Assembly (NCBI RefSeq): GCF_900116365.1
Contig: NZ_FPAG01000005.1
Span: 248,001-312,000 of the forward strand
DNA length: 64,000 nt
Direction of reading: 5' to 3'
DNA from: Zhouia amylolytica
Lineage (GTDB): Bacteria; Bacteroidota; Bacteroidia; Flavobacteriales; Flavobacteriaceae
Part shown: positions 25,243-34,264 of the stretch, piece by piece
Layout of the letters: every line of letters begins with the position of its first letter
How positions within the stretch are numbered: position 1 is the stretch's first letter
Made by a program: the position numbers and the translations under genes
The notes under the pieces: generated by a model
What the model saw: only the letters and a program-made list of their open reading frames with translations
Told to the model about the DNA's origin: nothing
Databases searched by the model: none

Positions 25243-26193
25243 TTAGCGAACGTAAGCATCGCTTTTTATTTCATAACCATTTAAAACATCTCTCACATTC
25301 ATTTTCCGTTTCCCGGGTAGTTGAACCTCATTTAAAATAATATATCCATTACGGACTGCAACTTTAATACTATTCTTTGTAAGAGATAGCGTTCCTGTTT
25401 TATCTTCGTGATCTATGATTTCTTTAGTAGCATTATAAATTTTAATGAATACTTCTTCTTCACCATTGTAAAGCGTTGTCCATGCAGCCGGATATGGACT
25501 TAAGCCTCTGATAAGATTATAGATGGAGTCAATAGAAGCTTCCCAGTCTATTTTACAGGTCTCTTTATGAATTTTATAAGCCACCTTCAAAGGCTCATCT
25601 TCATTTTGGATCCTGGTGGTTATTTTGTCTTCTTTAATACAGTTAACGGTTTTTAAAACCAATTGTGCACCTGTAAGCATAAGTTTATCATGAAGCATAC
25701 CTGCAGTTTCCTCAGAACCAATGGCTACCTCTTCCTGAAAAATCATGGCACCTGTATCTATCTTCTCATCTATAAAAAAGGTGGTCACCCCGGTTTTAGT
25801 TTCACCATTTATAATAGCCCAGTTAATTGGGGCCGCCCCCCGGTATTGAGGTAATAAAGAAGCATGTAAGTTGAAAGTACCGTAAGCTGGCATTTGCCAA
25901 ACAGCTTTTGGTAACATTCTAAAAGCTACCACCACTTGTAAATTGGCCTCTAGAGACCTTAACTCGTTCAGAAACTCTTCGCTCTTCAGGTTTGTTGGTT
26001 GCATTACGTGAAGACCCTGCTCAACGGCATACTCTTTAACCGCAGATTGATGTAACTTTCTTCCCCTTCCAGCAGGCTTGTCAGGGGCCGTAATTACCCC
26101 AACGATATTATAATTATTTTCTACTAAAGTTTTCAGGGTTTCTACCGCAAAATCGGGAGTCCCCATAAAAACGATTTTTAAATCTCTTTCCAT
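25243..26193 (-). CDS. fmt: Methionyl-tRNA formyltransferase
   Basis: 316 residues from the ATG at 26193 (MERDLKIVFMGTPDF); an in-frame TTG seven codons earlier is not needed. It formylates initiator Met-tRNA using 10-formyltetrahydrofolate. Conserved blocks are VFMGTPDFAVETL, APDKPAGRGRK, FNLHASLLPQYRGAAPINWA (20 residues) with the catalytic Asn/His, and IDEKIDTGAMI; the C-terminal OB domain is present. recQ lies 27 bases upstream on the same strand. Confidence 0.96.
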   Translation of the reverse strand: MERDLKIVFMGTPDFAVETLKTLVENNYNIVGVITAPDKPAGRGRKLHQSAVKEYAVEQGLHVMQPTNLKSEEFLNELRSLEANLQVVVAFRMLPKAVWQMPAYGTFNLHASLLPQYRGAAPINWAIINGETKTGVTTFFIDEKIDTGAMIFQEEVAIGSEETAGMLHDKLMLTGAQLVLKTVNCIKEDKITTRIQNEDEPLKVAYKIHKETCKIDWEASIDSIYNLIRGLSPYPAAWTTLYNGEEEVFIKIYNATKEIIDHEDKTGTLSLTKNSIKVAVRNGYIILNEVQLPGKRKMNVRDVLNGYEIKSDAYVR

Positions 26194-26220
26194 TTTAAAT
26201 AGTTTCTTGTTCAAAATTAT

Positions 26221-28122
26221 TTATTTGAACTGATATTCATTCCTTTCGTTTACAATTATTTTTTCATCTTCTAAAAGTAGCTGTATGGCACTAAGGATAT
26301 ATTCTTCCCGAAAGGTTAATTGGCTATTAATAGCTCTGGAGGATAACGGCTTTTCTTTTAGTAATTTAATGATTTGTTCTGCCACAATATCCAAAACTTC
26401 ATTCGAGGCTCTCTTGTGTTTTTTAGTAATGCAATAGGAACATATACCACAAGGTTGTAAATTAGTTTCTCCAAAATAAGTTAGTAACTGAATACTTTTA
26501 CATTGATCACTAGTGTTACAATAATCAAATACAGCTTTTAGTTTCGTTGCTTTTAACTTGTTCTGACTTTTAACATCCTTGGCAATGACATTAATGACCC
26601 GGTCGTCTTCACGGGGAACTAAGAAGGTTATTTCAGCATCAGTATTTTTAGCTTCAAGGTTGATAATTTCATCTTTATGTAACTGCTGTAATACTTGCAT
26701 CAAATCTGCTTCAGAAGAAGCTGTTTTTTGAGCAATGAGAATTGTGTTGATTTTTGTTGGCAGATCAAAAATTCCTCCATATGTTCTTAATATGGCCTGA
26801 ACAATAGTTTCAATTTTAGGATACTTATCTAAATATGAAAATAACCTGTTAGAGCTTACCTCGAACTGTAAAATAACTTTATTCCTGTACGATTCTGTGA
26901 AGTTGATAATAGATTGTCTGTCGAGCGTTTTTAGGCCGTTATAGGTCAATAAACCATTCAATTGATAGATATGACAAAACTCATTAAAATTAAATGCGAA
27001 ACTTTCCTCTCTGTCTTCCCCGTATCCTATTTGAAAATAATTATTCAGTTTCTTATATAATAGCTTTAAAAAATTGCTGTCCGGAAATACTTTAACGAAT
27101 TGCTCTTCAGCCTGAAGTTCGTCAGCCTTATTTTTTAGAATTACTGCAAATGATTTGTTGCCATCCCTTCCTGCTCGCCCGGATTCCTGATAATAATTTT
27201 CAATGCTGTCAGGTAGGTTTAAGTGAATTACTGTACGGACATCCGGTTTATCTATCCCCATGCCAAAAGCATTGGTGGCTACCATTACCTGAATTTGATT
27301 GTCGAGCCATAACTTCAGTTTGTTTTGTTTTTCGTCCGAAGAAATACCACCATGATAATAAGTAGCTTTGATACCTTGATTGTTTAAATAATCAGCAAAA
27401 TTGATAGTTGCTTTTCTACTGGTTACATATACAATTGATGATCCTTTGTTCTTCTTAAGGATAAGGCTGAGTTTATGTCTTTTATCTTCTTCCTCAAAAA
27501 CCATATAAGCAATATTCTGACGAGAAAAAGAACTCTTTACTCTTTGAACCGCTCTCAGGTTCAGGTTCTGGACAATGTCTTCTTGTACCTCTGCGGTAGC
27601 CGATGCAGTTAAAGCGGCGATTGGAATATGAGGGAACGTTTCTCGAAGCCACACACAGTTTCTATATGCAGGTCTGAAATCATGTCCCCATTCTGATATA
27701 CAATGAGCCTCATCAATTGCGATAAGATTCACAGGCATTTGTCTTATACGTTCCTGAACTAACTCCTGCTGTAAACGTTCAGGCGAGAGATAAAGGAATT
27801 TGTAATTGCCATAGATGCAATTATCCAGTAGAGCATCAACCTCCTTATATGATAATCCACCGGTTAAGCCGATGGATTTTATGTTTTTGTTTTTTAATTG
27901 ATTGACCTGATCTTGTATCAAGGCGACCAAAGGAGATACTACAATGCAAATCCCTTCCTGTACTAAAGCAGGAACCTGAAAACAAACAGACTTTCCACCA
28001 CCGGTAGGCAATAGGGCAAGCGTGTCGTGTTTATCTAAAAGGTTTTTGATGACCTGTTCCTGTGCGGCTCTAAATGAATCAAAGCCCCAGTATTGTTTTA
28101 AAACCGTTAAAGGGTCTAGCAT
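26221..28122 (-). CDS. recQ: RecQ family ATP-dependent DNA helicase
   Basis: A 633-residue RecQ helicase: Walker A LLPTGGGKSVCFQVPA, Walker B AIDEAHCISEWGHDFRP, ALTASA, and motif VI QESGRAGRDG. The RecQ zinc-binding region follows (CNTSDQCKSIQLL, then CGICSYCI). The tail after ~520 lacks a clear HRDC domain and looks like a winged-helix, so this is the shorter of the RecQ forms seen in Bacteroidota. It unwinds recombination and replication intermediates. Probably co-transcribed with fmt. Confidence 0.95.
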   Translation of the reverse strand: MLDPLTVLKQYWGFDSFRAAQEQVIKNLLDKHDTLALLPTGGGKSVCFQVPALVQEGICIVVSPLVALIQDQVNQLKNKNIKSIGLTGGLSYKEVDALLDNCIYGNYKFLYLSPERLQQELVQERIRQMPVNLIAIDEAHCISEWGHDFRPAYRNCVWLRETFPHIPIAALTASATAEVQEDIVQNLNLRAVQRVKSSFSRQNIAYMVFEEEDKRHKLSLILKKNKGSSIVYVTSRKATINFADYLNNQGIKATYYHGGISSDEKQNKLKLWLDNQIQVMVATNAFGMGIDKPDVRTVIHLNLPDSIENYYQESGRAGRDGNKSFAVILKNKADELQAEEQFVKVFPDSNFLKLLYKKLNNYFQIGYGEDREESFAFNFNEFCHIYQLNGLLTYNGLKTLDRQSIINFTESYRNKVILQFEVSSNRLFSYLDKYPKIETIVQAILRTYGGIFDLPTKINTILIAQKTASSEADLMQVLQQLHKDEIINLEAKNTDAEITFLVPREDDRVINVIAKDVKSQNKLKATKLKAVFDYCNTSDQCKSIQLLTYFGETNLQPCGICSYCITKKHKRASNEVLDIVAEQIIKLLKEKPLSSRAINSQLTFREEYILSAIQLLLEDEKIIVNERNEYQFK

Positions 28123-28215
28123 TAATACAAGTTGTTGTTTATGAGGGAAAGTTACTAATTAGGGGGCAAGCCTCCCATATTTTTCATCGAAATTTAATGT
28201 AATAATTTCCAGAGC

Positions 28216-28749
28216 TTAAATAAATTTCTCAATAAAATCAGCCCTTGCTGTAACGGTGCCCGTTGGCACTTCTAAAAGTTGATAGCCAAATTTTTTATAC
28301 GCAGCTTCCAGGTAATCATGAATTAGTATAGCCTGTTCAAAGTTTTCATAACGTTCATTGTCAGAAATGTAAATCTCTTCCCAAGGAGGTAATAGAAACA
28401 CCTGGTCATAGCAGTGTTCAGTACATGCATCGGAGAAGTAAGCAGGGTAATCCTGATTGGCATAATCCAAATAGGCAACCACATCGGGAATACCTCTATC
28501 TAAAAAAACTCGGTTTTCAGGATGATTAGTAGCTTGATTAAATTGCGATATCCTCCCTTCAAGCAGCTTTTTACTAAATAGAAGGGGGTCCTTTAGAAAA
28601 AGTTGATCGATTCCTTGTTTTTGTGCCTCTATCGTAACCTGTCTGGATATTTCAGGTAAGCAAATATAACCTCGATCTTTCAAGATATCTACCACAGATG
28701 TTTTGCCTGTTCCAGGTCCTCCGGTAATGACAATTTTTTTATGACTCAC
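28216..28749 (-). CDS. Small P-loop NTPase (AAA_28, NadR/TTD14-like)
   Basis: A 177-residue single-domain P-loop protein with Walker A ITGGPGTGKTS near residues 8-18 and PEISRQVTIEAQKQG following, then a DRGIPDVVAYLDY block. This matches AAA_28 proteins, which resemble the nicotinamide riboside kinase domain of NadR. A kinase role on a small substrate is possible but unproven. The start is GTG at 28749; no ATG lies in the N-terminal region. It is 94 bases upstream of recQ on the same strand. Confidence 0.82.
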   Translation of the reverse strand: MSHKKIVITGGPGTGKTSVVDILKDRGYICLPEISRQVTIEAQKQGIDQLFLKDPLLFSKKLLEGRISQFNQATNHPENRVFLDRGIPDVVAYLDYANQDYPAYFSDACTEHCYDQVFLLPPWEEIYISDNERYENFEQAILIHDYLEAAYKKFGYQLLEVPTGTVTARADFIEKFI

Positions 28750-28816
28750 GTTTCATTTATTCAGGGCTCAAAAATAGTGAAATCTGAGGATAACCTAAAA
28801 ATTGAATTCTAAAGAC

Positions 28817-28824
28817 TATCTTTG
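28817..28824 (+). promoter_or_regulatory. Candidate -7 promoter element of the DUF493 gene
   Basis: TATCTTTG matches TAnnTTTG exactly, 29 bases before the ATG at 28854. No convincing -33 element at normal spacing is visible. Confidence 0.5.
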
Positions 28825-28853
28825 CAAGAAATAATATCGATTAGTTAAGCGTA

Positions 28854-29144
28854 ATGGAAAATCAAGAGAATCGAAAAGCTTTTTACGATAAATTAAAAAG
28901 TCGTTTAGAAGAGACTACTAAATGGCCGTCCCTGTATTTATATAAGTTCATAGTGCCTACTGATGAAGATAAAATCAAGGAAGTAGAAACCATGTTTGAT
29001 AATATGGGAGCGGTAATAAATACTAAAAAATCTACCAAAGGAACTTATACTAGTATTTCAATTTCTTTAAAAATGGAATCCCCTGAAGCTGTAATTGAAA
29101 AATATCAGGAAGCAGAAAAAGTAGAAGGAATTATCTCTCTTTAA
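28854..29144 (+). CDS. DUF493 (YbeD-like) family protein
   Basis: A 96-residue ACT-like small domain: FYDKLKSRLEETTKWPSLYL, YKFIVPTDEDKIKEVETMF, GTYTSISISLKMESPEAV. The family is widespread; its members are suspected regulators, but no molecular function is firmly known. It is divergent from the P-loop NTPase gene and has its own promoter-like box. DUF4290 follows 120 bases downstream. Confidence 0.9.
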   Translation: MENQENRKAFYDKLKSRLEETTKWPSLYLYKFIVPTDEDKIKEVETMFDNMGAVINTKKSTKGTYTSISISLKMESPEAVIEKYQEAEKVEGIISL

Positions 29145-29264
29145 TAAATTGATTTGTTGATTGTATAAAAATTAGTATTTTGCAGTGCAACGTATGTTAC
29201 TTTCCTGCAAGTGAAATACTGCGTAACTTCATTACATTTAATGCATTAAAAACCAACAATAGTT

Positions 29265-29906
29265 TTGATTGAAAATTTAGAATATAATAGTGAACGACCA
29301 AGGTTAATTATTCCAGAGTACGGACGTCATATTCAGAAACTGGTGGATTTCGCCATTTCTATCGAAGATAAGGAAGAGAGGAATAAAGTAGCCAAGGCTA
29401 TTATTGGAGTTATGGGGAACCTAAACCCTCATTTAAGAGATGTGGCCGACTTTCAGCATAAGTTATGGGATCAGCTTTTCATCATGTCGGACTTCAAATT
29501 AGATGTCGATTCACCTTTTCCAATACCTACCAAGGAGATGCTGGCAGAGCGTCCGGAAGGGCTGGAATACCCTCAAAACCATCCTAAATACAGGTTTTAC
29601 GGGAACAATATAAAACGTATGATTGATGTTTGTAACGGTTGGGAAGAAGGCGAGTTAAAGCAGGCCTTGAAGTATACTATTGCAAACCATATGAAGAAAT
29701 GTTTCTTAAACTGGAATAAGGACACCGTTGAGGATGATGTAATCTTTGAACATTTATATGAGTTGAGTGGAGGGAAGATTAACTTGGCCAAATGGGATGA
29801 GGATCTTTCAGACAGCTCAAATCTTATCCGTTCCAAACCTAACAAACAGCACCGGTCTAACGGTAAAAAGCATCATAAAGGAGGCCGCAATAAAAAACGT
29901 TATTAA
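29265..29906 (+). CDS. DUF4290 family protein
   Basis: A 213-residue protein of a Bacteroidota-specific family: NLEYNSERPRLIIPEYGRHI at the N-terminus and NHMKKCFLNWNKDTVEDDVI near 140, then a highly basic, flexible tail (NKQHRSNGKKHHKGGRNKKR) suggestive of nucleic-acid or ribosome contact. It begins with TTG at 29265; the first internal ATG is 49 codons in and beyond conserved sequence. murA starts 20 bases after its stop, so the two are probably one operon. Function unknown. Confidence 0.9.
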   Translation: MIENLEYNSERPRLIIPEYGRHIQKLVDFAISIEDKEERNKVAKAIIGVMGNLNPHLRDVADFQHKLWDQLFIMSDFKLDVDSPFPIPTKEMLAERPEGLEYPQNHPKYRFYGNNIKRMIDVCNGWEEGELKQALKYTIANHMKKCFLNWNKDTVEDDVIFEHLYELSGGKINLAKWDEDLSDSSNLIRSKPNKQHRSNGKKHHKGGRNKKRY

Positions 29907-29926
29907 AAAATCTTTACCGACTTTCT

Positions 29927-31237
29927 ATGGGAACATTTAAAATTGAAGGCGGGCATCAGTTAAAAGGGGAAATAACTCCTCAAGGTGCCAAAAATGAAGC
30001 CTTACAAATCTTATGTGCCGTACTACTAACGCCAGAACGAGTTACGATTCACAACATACCCAATATAGTTGATGTAAATAAATTAATCGATTTACTTGAG
30101 AATTTAGGGGTTAAAATTCAAAAACTTGGAAAGGGTTCATATTCCTTCCAGGCTGATGATATTAATCTTGAATATCTGGAGTCTGAGCAATTTAAAAAAG
30201 ACGGAAGAGGATTGCGAGGATCTATTATGATTGTCGGACCTTTATTGGCTCGTTTCGGTAAGGGGTATATACCTAAGCCCGGTGGAGATAAGATAGGAAG
30301 AAGACGCCTGGATACTCACTTTCAGGGTTTTATCAAACTTGGCGCTAATTTTAGATATAACCGGGAAGAGTATTTTTATGGTGTAGAAGCTGAGACCTTA
30401 TCCGGAACTGATATGTTGCTAGACGAAGCCTCGGTAACCGGTACTGCAAATATCGTAATGGCAGCTGTATTGGCCAAAGGGACCACTACCATCTATAACG
30501 CTGCTTGTGAACCATATTTGCAACAACTTTGCAAAATGCTCAATCGCATGGGAGCGAAAATATCTGGTATTGCCTCAAATCTATTAACCATTGAAGGAGT
30601 TGATAGTTTGGGAGGTACCGATCATACTATGTTACCGGATATGATTGAAATTGGTAGTTGGATCGGATTGGCGGCAATGACCAAAAGTGAGATCACTATT
30701 AAGAATGTAAATTGGGATAGTTTAGGAGTTATTCCTGGCGTTTTTGCTAAACTCGGTATTACAGTTGAGAAAAAAGGTGATGATATTTTTATTCCAGAAC
30801 ATAAAAAAGGATATGAAATCCAAAATTATATCGATGGTTCAATTTTAACCATAGCAGATGCTCCGTGGCCTGGATTTACACCCGATTTGTTGAGTATAGT
30901 ACTTACGATCGCTACCCAGGCAAGGGGAGAGGTATTGATTCATCAGAAAATGTTTGAAAGCCGTTTATTCTTTGTCGATAAATTAATCGATATGGGAGCA
31001 AAAATTATATTATGCGATCCGCACAGAGCTACAGTAATTGGTCATGACTTTAAATCTCAATTGAAAGCAACGACAATGACATCTCCCGATATTAGGGCTG
31101 GAATTTCCTTATTAATAGCAGCGCTTTCTGCTAAAGGAACTTCAACCATCCATAATATAGAACAGATCGATCGTGGTTATGAATATATCGATGATCGTCT
31201 ACGAGCTATAGGAGCTAAGATATTAAGAGTAGATTAA
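29927..31237 (+). CDS. murA: UDP-N-acetylglucosamine 1-carboxyvinyltransferase with Asp in place of the fosfomycin-target Cys
   Basis: A 436-residue EPSP-synthase-fold enzyme for the first committed step of peptidoglycan synthesis (transfer of enolpyruvate from PEP). Blocks seen: GAKNEALQILCAVLLT, GPLLARFGKGYIPKPGGDKI and PDIRAGISLLIAALSAKGTS (20 residues). The catalytic-loop cysteine (Cys115 in E. coli, PGGCxIG) is aspartate here, PGGDKIG, at residue 121 (codon 30287-30289). Enzymes with Asp at this place are active but not alkylated by fosfomycin. It follows the DUF4290 gene and ends at a strong terminator. Confidence 0.96.
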   Translation: MGTFKIEGGHQLKGEITPQGAKNEALQILCAVLLTPERVTIHNIPNIVDVNKLIDLLENLGVKIQKLGKGSYSFQADDINLEYLESEQFKKDGRGLRGSIMIVGPLLARFGKGYIPKPGGDKIGRRRLDTHFQGFIKLGANFRYNREEYFYGVEAETLSGTDMLLDEASVTGTANIVMAAVLAKGTTTIYNAACEPYLQQLCKMLNRMGAKISGIASNLLTIEGVDSLGGTDHTMLPDMIEIGSWIGLAAMTKSEITIKNVNWDSLGVIPGVFAKLGITVEKKGDDIFIPEHKKGYEIQNYIDGSILTIADAPWPGFTPDLLSIVLTIATQARGEVLIHQKMFESRLFFVDKLIDMGAKIILCDPHRATVIGHDFKSQLKATTMTSPDIRAGISLLIAALSAKGTSTIHNIEQIDRGYEYIDDRLRAIGAKILRVD

Positions 31238-31250
31238 TAAAAACTTTTAG

Positions 31251-31276
31251 GCCTGATGATTTCAAATTCATCAGGC
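31251..31276 (+). terminator. murA terminator
   Basis: GCCTGATGA (31251-31259) pairs perfectly with TCATCAGGC (31268-31276), followed by a T-run. It lies 14 bases past the murA stop and overlaps the approach to the convergent photolyase stop. Confidence 0.88.
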
Positions 31277-31280
31277 TTTT

Positions 31281-32588
31281 TTAATTAAGGGCATTCTTAT
31301 AAACCTCCAGGCATCGTTCTCTGGCAGCCTTATGTTCAACAATAGGCTGAGGATAGCTAAACTCATTGAGGTCTTTTACCCAGGTATTTATATATTTGAG
31401 ATCTTTATCAAATTTTTTAATTTGTGTAATGGGGTTGAATATTCTGAAATATGGCGCGGCATCCACCCCTGTACCGGCAACCCATTGCCAATTCCCAACA
31501 TTGCTGGACATTTCATAATCCAGTAACTTTTGTGCGAAGTATGCCTCACCCCAGCGCCAGTCAATCAATAAATGTTTACAAAGAAAACTCGCTGTGATCA
31601 TTCGGATTCTATTGTGCATATATCCGGTGTTGTTCAGCTGACGCATACCTGCATCAACAATCGGATAACCAGTTTTCCCTTCGCACCAGGCCATAAATTC
31701 ATTTTCATCATTTCGCCAATTGATTCGATCATATTTAGGTTTAAAGCTCTTTGTGGTTGTATGTGGGAAATGATAAAGGATCTGCATGAAAAATTCACGC
31801 CAAATCAATTCATTTAGAAAAGTAGTGTCCTTTTCATTTAAGGCCTTTTCTACTAATCTGCGAATACTAACAGTTCCAAAACGTAAATGTGGACCTAGAA
31901 GAGATGTACCGTCCTGGGCAGGAAAGTCTCTCGTTTGATGATAGTTGCCTATCAGTGAGGAGCTAATATTGTATGGATGTACTTCAATGTTGCTTTTTTT
32001 GAAGCCAATATCAGATAAACTTAATTTATTAAAGTCTCCTTTATAAAAATGCTTTGTTACGTTTCCAATCTGGTAATTAGGGATATCGGTATTTGAATTA
32101 AAAGTTTCTTTCCATTTCCTCATGTAAGGGGTATACACTACATAAGGATCGCCGTCGTTTTTTAAAACCTCATTTTTTTCGAAGATCACCTGATCCTTAA
32201 AGGTTAAAAATTCGACACCACTTTTAGAGAGTATATTAGAAATTTCCTGGTCTCTTTTAATGGCGTAGGGTTCGTAGTCGTGATTCGTGTATACATTTTT
32301 AATATCCTGGCTCATTAGAAGTGATTGAAATATTTCTTGAGGATTACCATGATAAAGAGCTATACCCGTATTATATTTTTTTGATAACTCATCGTTCAGT
32401 ACCAGAAGTTTTTCATGAATGAAACTAACGCGAGCGTCTTGATCAGGTAGTTTAACTAAAATTTCTTCATCAAAAATAAATATAGGAAGTACACGCTCAT
32501 TATTAGACAGTGCTTCATAAAGACCACGGTTATCTTCAATTCTTAAATCTCTTCTAAACCAAAAAAGGGTTACTTTTTCCGACTTCAT
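31281..32588 (-). CDS. phrB: Deoxyribodipyrimidine photolyase, class I type
   Basis: A 435-residue photolyase: N-terminal antenna domain (TLFWFRRDLRIEDNRGLYEA, 20 residues) and FAD domain with ELIWREFFMQILYHFP, GMRQLNNTGYMHNRIRMI, and SSNVGNWQWVAGTGVDAAPY including the class I Asn/Trp positions. It should repair cyclobutane pyrimidine dimers with light. The SRPBCC gene starts the operon just upstream (9-base gap). It is the third photolyase-family gene of the window and shares an operator-like element with the first cluster. Confidence 0.93.
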   Translation of the reverse strand: MKSEKVTLFWFRRDLRIEDNRGLYEALSNNERVLPIFIFDEEILVKLPDQDARVSFIHEKLLVLNDELSKKYNTGIALYHGNPQEIFQSLLMSQDIKNVYTNHDYEPYAIKRDQEISNILSKSGVEFLTFKDQVIFEKNEVLKNDGDPYVVYTPYMRKWKETFNSNTDIPNYQIGNVTKHFYKGDFNKLSLSDIGFKKSNIEVHPYNISSSLIGNYHQTRDFPAQDGTSLLGPHLRFGTVSIRRLVEKALNEKDTTFLNELIWREFFMQILYHFPHTTTKSFKPKYDRINWRNDENEFMAWCEGKTGYPIVDAGMRQLNNTGYMHNRIRMITASFLCKHLLIDWRWGEAYFAQKLLDYEMSSNVGNWQWVAGTGVDAAPYFRIFNPITQIKKFDKDLKYINTWVKDLNEFSYPQPIVEHKAARERCLEVYKNALN

Positions 32589-32597
32589 ATATGTGTA

Positions 32598-33059
32598 CTA
32601 ATATTTTAATTCTCCAAACAGAGATTTTAATTTATTTTCCCTGTAGTTGAAGATATCCTTAAGTTGTCTCGCTACCATGGGTTGGATGATGTTTCCAAGA
32701 AATCCATAAGGAAGTTTGTAATGGATCAGGTCCTCCATAATAATGCCTCCACGAGTGGGTTTCAAAAAGTGTTTATGGTGCCATAAAGCATAAGGTCCAA
32801 ATCGTTGTTCGTCTACAAAATACTCCCGATCTTTAACATGTGTTATTTCTGTTACCCACTTCATTTTAACTTTTGGGAATGGACAAACGGTATATTCAAT
32901 GATTTGACCAGGATACATATTGCTTTCCGCTCCGCTTAAAATTTTAAACTGCATATGGTCTGGAGTGATGACACTCAGATTGTTCGGGTCTGATAAAAAT
33001 GCCCAACCTTCGTCAATACTTATAGGTAATCCTTGTTGTTTATGGATGCGATGAATCAT
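32598..33059 (-). CDS. SRPBCC (START/Bet v1-like) family protein linked to photolyase
   Basis: About 153 residues from the ATG at 33059 (MIHRIHKQQGLPISIDEGWA, 20 residues); an in-frame TTG at 33074 lies inside the operator and is unlikely as a start. The polyketide-cyclase-like fold is suggested by AWAFLSDPNNLS-type start (GWAFLSDPNNLSVITPDHM) and HKHFLKPTRGGIIMEDLI. Genes of this kind often sit next to photolyases in flavobacteria; the ligand is unknown. The start codon lies only 2 bases from the inverted repeat. Confidence 0.85.
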   Translation of the reverse strand: MIHRIHKQQGLPISIDEGWAFLSDPNNLSVITPDHMQFKILSGAESNMYPGQIIEYTVCPFPKVKMKWVTEITHVKDREYFVDEQRFGPYALWHHKHFLKPTRGGIIMEDLIHYKLPYGFLGNIIQPMVARQLKDIFNYRENKLKSLFGELKY

Positions 33060-33060
33060 A

Positions 33061-33099
33061 CTTTGTTTAAGCAATTTTAAACAAAGTTAAACAAATATA
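33061..33099. promoter_or_regulatory. Operator-like element with overlapping -7 box, second photolyase operon
   Basis: CTTTGTTTAA (33061-33070), TTAAACAAAG (33077-33086) and TTAAACAAAT (33087-33096): one left arm and two tandem right arms. The outer pair TTTGTTTAA (33062-33070) and TTAAACAAA (33087-33095) are 16 bases apart, exactly as at 11088-11121. On the minus strand TATATTTG (33092-33099) is a perfect -7 box whose TTTG is part of the distal arm. Confidence 0.72.
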
Positions 33100-33198
33100 G
33101 TTTCTATAGCTTAAATTATCGTAATTTTAATATAATTTAATAAGGCAAAACATGTTAAATATGTAAATTGCTATTGTATAAATCAACTATTATTAAAA

Positions 33199-34050
33199 AT
33201 GAAAAAACTAGCTTTAATTTTATTATGTGCTTTTATGTCAACCTCTTTATTAGAAGCGCAAGTACAAACGCCGGCACCAAGCCCTACTGCTAATTTTGAG
33301 CAAAAGGTAGGTCTTACCGATGTTTCTTTAACCTATTCACGTCCTTCAATGCGAGGCCGTACCATATTTGGTAATTTGGTGCCTTACGATAAATTGTGGA
33401 GAACTGGAGCCAATGCAAACTCTGTCATAACTTTCTCTGATGATGTTACTGTTAATGGCCAGACACTTAAAGCAGGTTCTTATGCCATTTTTACCAAGCC
33501 GGGTAAGTCTTCATGGGATGTTATTTTTTATGCTGACACCAATAATTGGGGTACTCCGGAGAACTGGGATGAAAGTAAAGTGGCGGCTAAAGCAACTGTA
33601 GAAGTAATTTCACTACCGTTTGAGGTGGAATCATTTACTATCGATTTAAATAACCTCTCTAATAATGGCGCCTCAATGGGTATTTATTGGGAAAATACCT
33701 ATGTGGGTGTGCCTTTCGAAGTACCAACAACCAAGAAAGCGATAGCCAGTATAGAAAAAACCATGGCAGGTCCGGTTGCGGGAGATTATTTTCAAGCTGC
33801 GGTATATTACCTTCAAGAAGGAAAAGATCTTGATCAGGCAAGTATGTGGATTGATAAGGCAATTTCAATGTCGGGTGATGAGCCACCATTCTGGATGTTA
33901 AGACAGAAGTCTCTTATTTTAGCTAAAAAAGGAGATAAGAAGGGAGCAATTAGTGCAGCTAAGGCTTCTTTGGCAGCCGCGGAAAAAGCAGGTAATGCTG
34001 ATTATGTTAAATTGAATAAAGATTCTCTGAAAGAATGGGGAGCTATGTAA
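33199..34050 (+). CDS. Secreted DUF2911 domain protein with TPR-like tail
   Basis: A 283-residue protein with a signal peptide (to about residue 20, LLEAQ). Residues ~30-180 carry the DUF2911 pattern: VSLTYSRPSMRGRTIFGNLV (20 residues), YDKLWRTGANANSVITFSDD (20 residues), LKAGSYAIFTKP. The C-terminal ~80 residues form helical repeats (DLDQASMWIDKAISMSGDEP; GDKKGAISAAKASLAAAEKA) like one or two TPRs. Function unknown. It is divergent from the SRPBCC gene and ends at a strong terminator. Confidence 0.9.
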   Translation: MKKLALILLCAFMSTSLLEAQVQTPAPSPTANFEQKVGLTDVSLTYSRPSMRGRTIFGNLVPYDKLWRTGANANSVITFSDDVTVNGQTLKAGSYAIFTKPGKSSWDVIFYADTNNWGTPENWDESKVAAKATVEVISLPFEVESFTIDLNNLSNNGASMGIYWENTYVGVPFEVPTTKKAIASIEKTMAGPVAGDYFQAAVYYLQEGKDLDQASMWIDKAISMSGDEPPFWMLRQKSLILAKKGDKKGAISAAKASLAAAEKAGNADYVKLNKDSLKEWGAM

Positions 34051-34077
34051 TAAGAGCTTTCTTATAATATTTTATTT

Positions 34078-34110
34078 AGAGATCAACTGGGTTAAATACA
34101 GTTGATCTCT
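34078..34110 (+). terminator. DUF2911 gene terminator
   Basis: A perfect 12-bp stem, AGAGATCAACTG (34078-34089) with CAGTTGATCTCT (34099-34110), followed by a T-run. Confidence 0.9.
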
Positions 34111-34264
34111 TTTTTTTTGATCTCTTTTTACGTGAATTTACCAGCAGTTACAGGGTATACTTGGTAGGTAATCTTCCAGAGAACGGTCAATCTTCGGAAT
34201 CTTAAGGTTGTTCTTTTATAGCATATAATGCTGCTTCAGGCAGAACATATTTTACTGTATTAAG

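Noticed and set aside
33060-33074. TTG start for the SRPBCC gene
   Set aside because: It would place the start codon inside the inverted repeat; the ATG at 33059 fits the family start.
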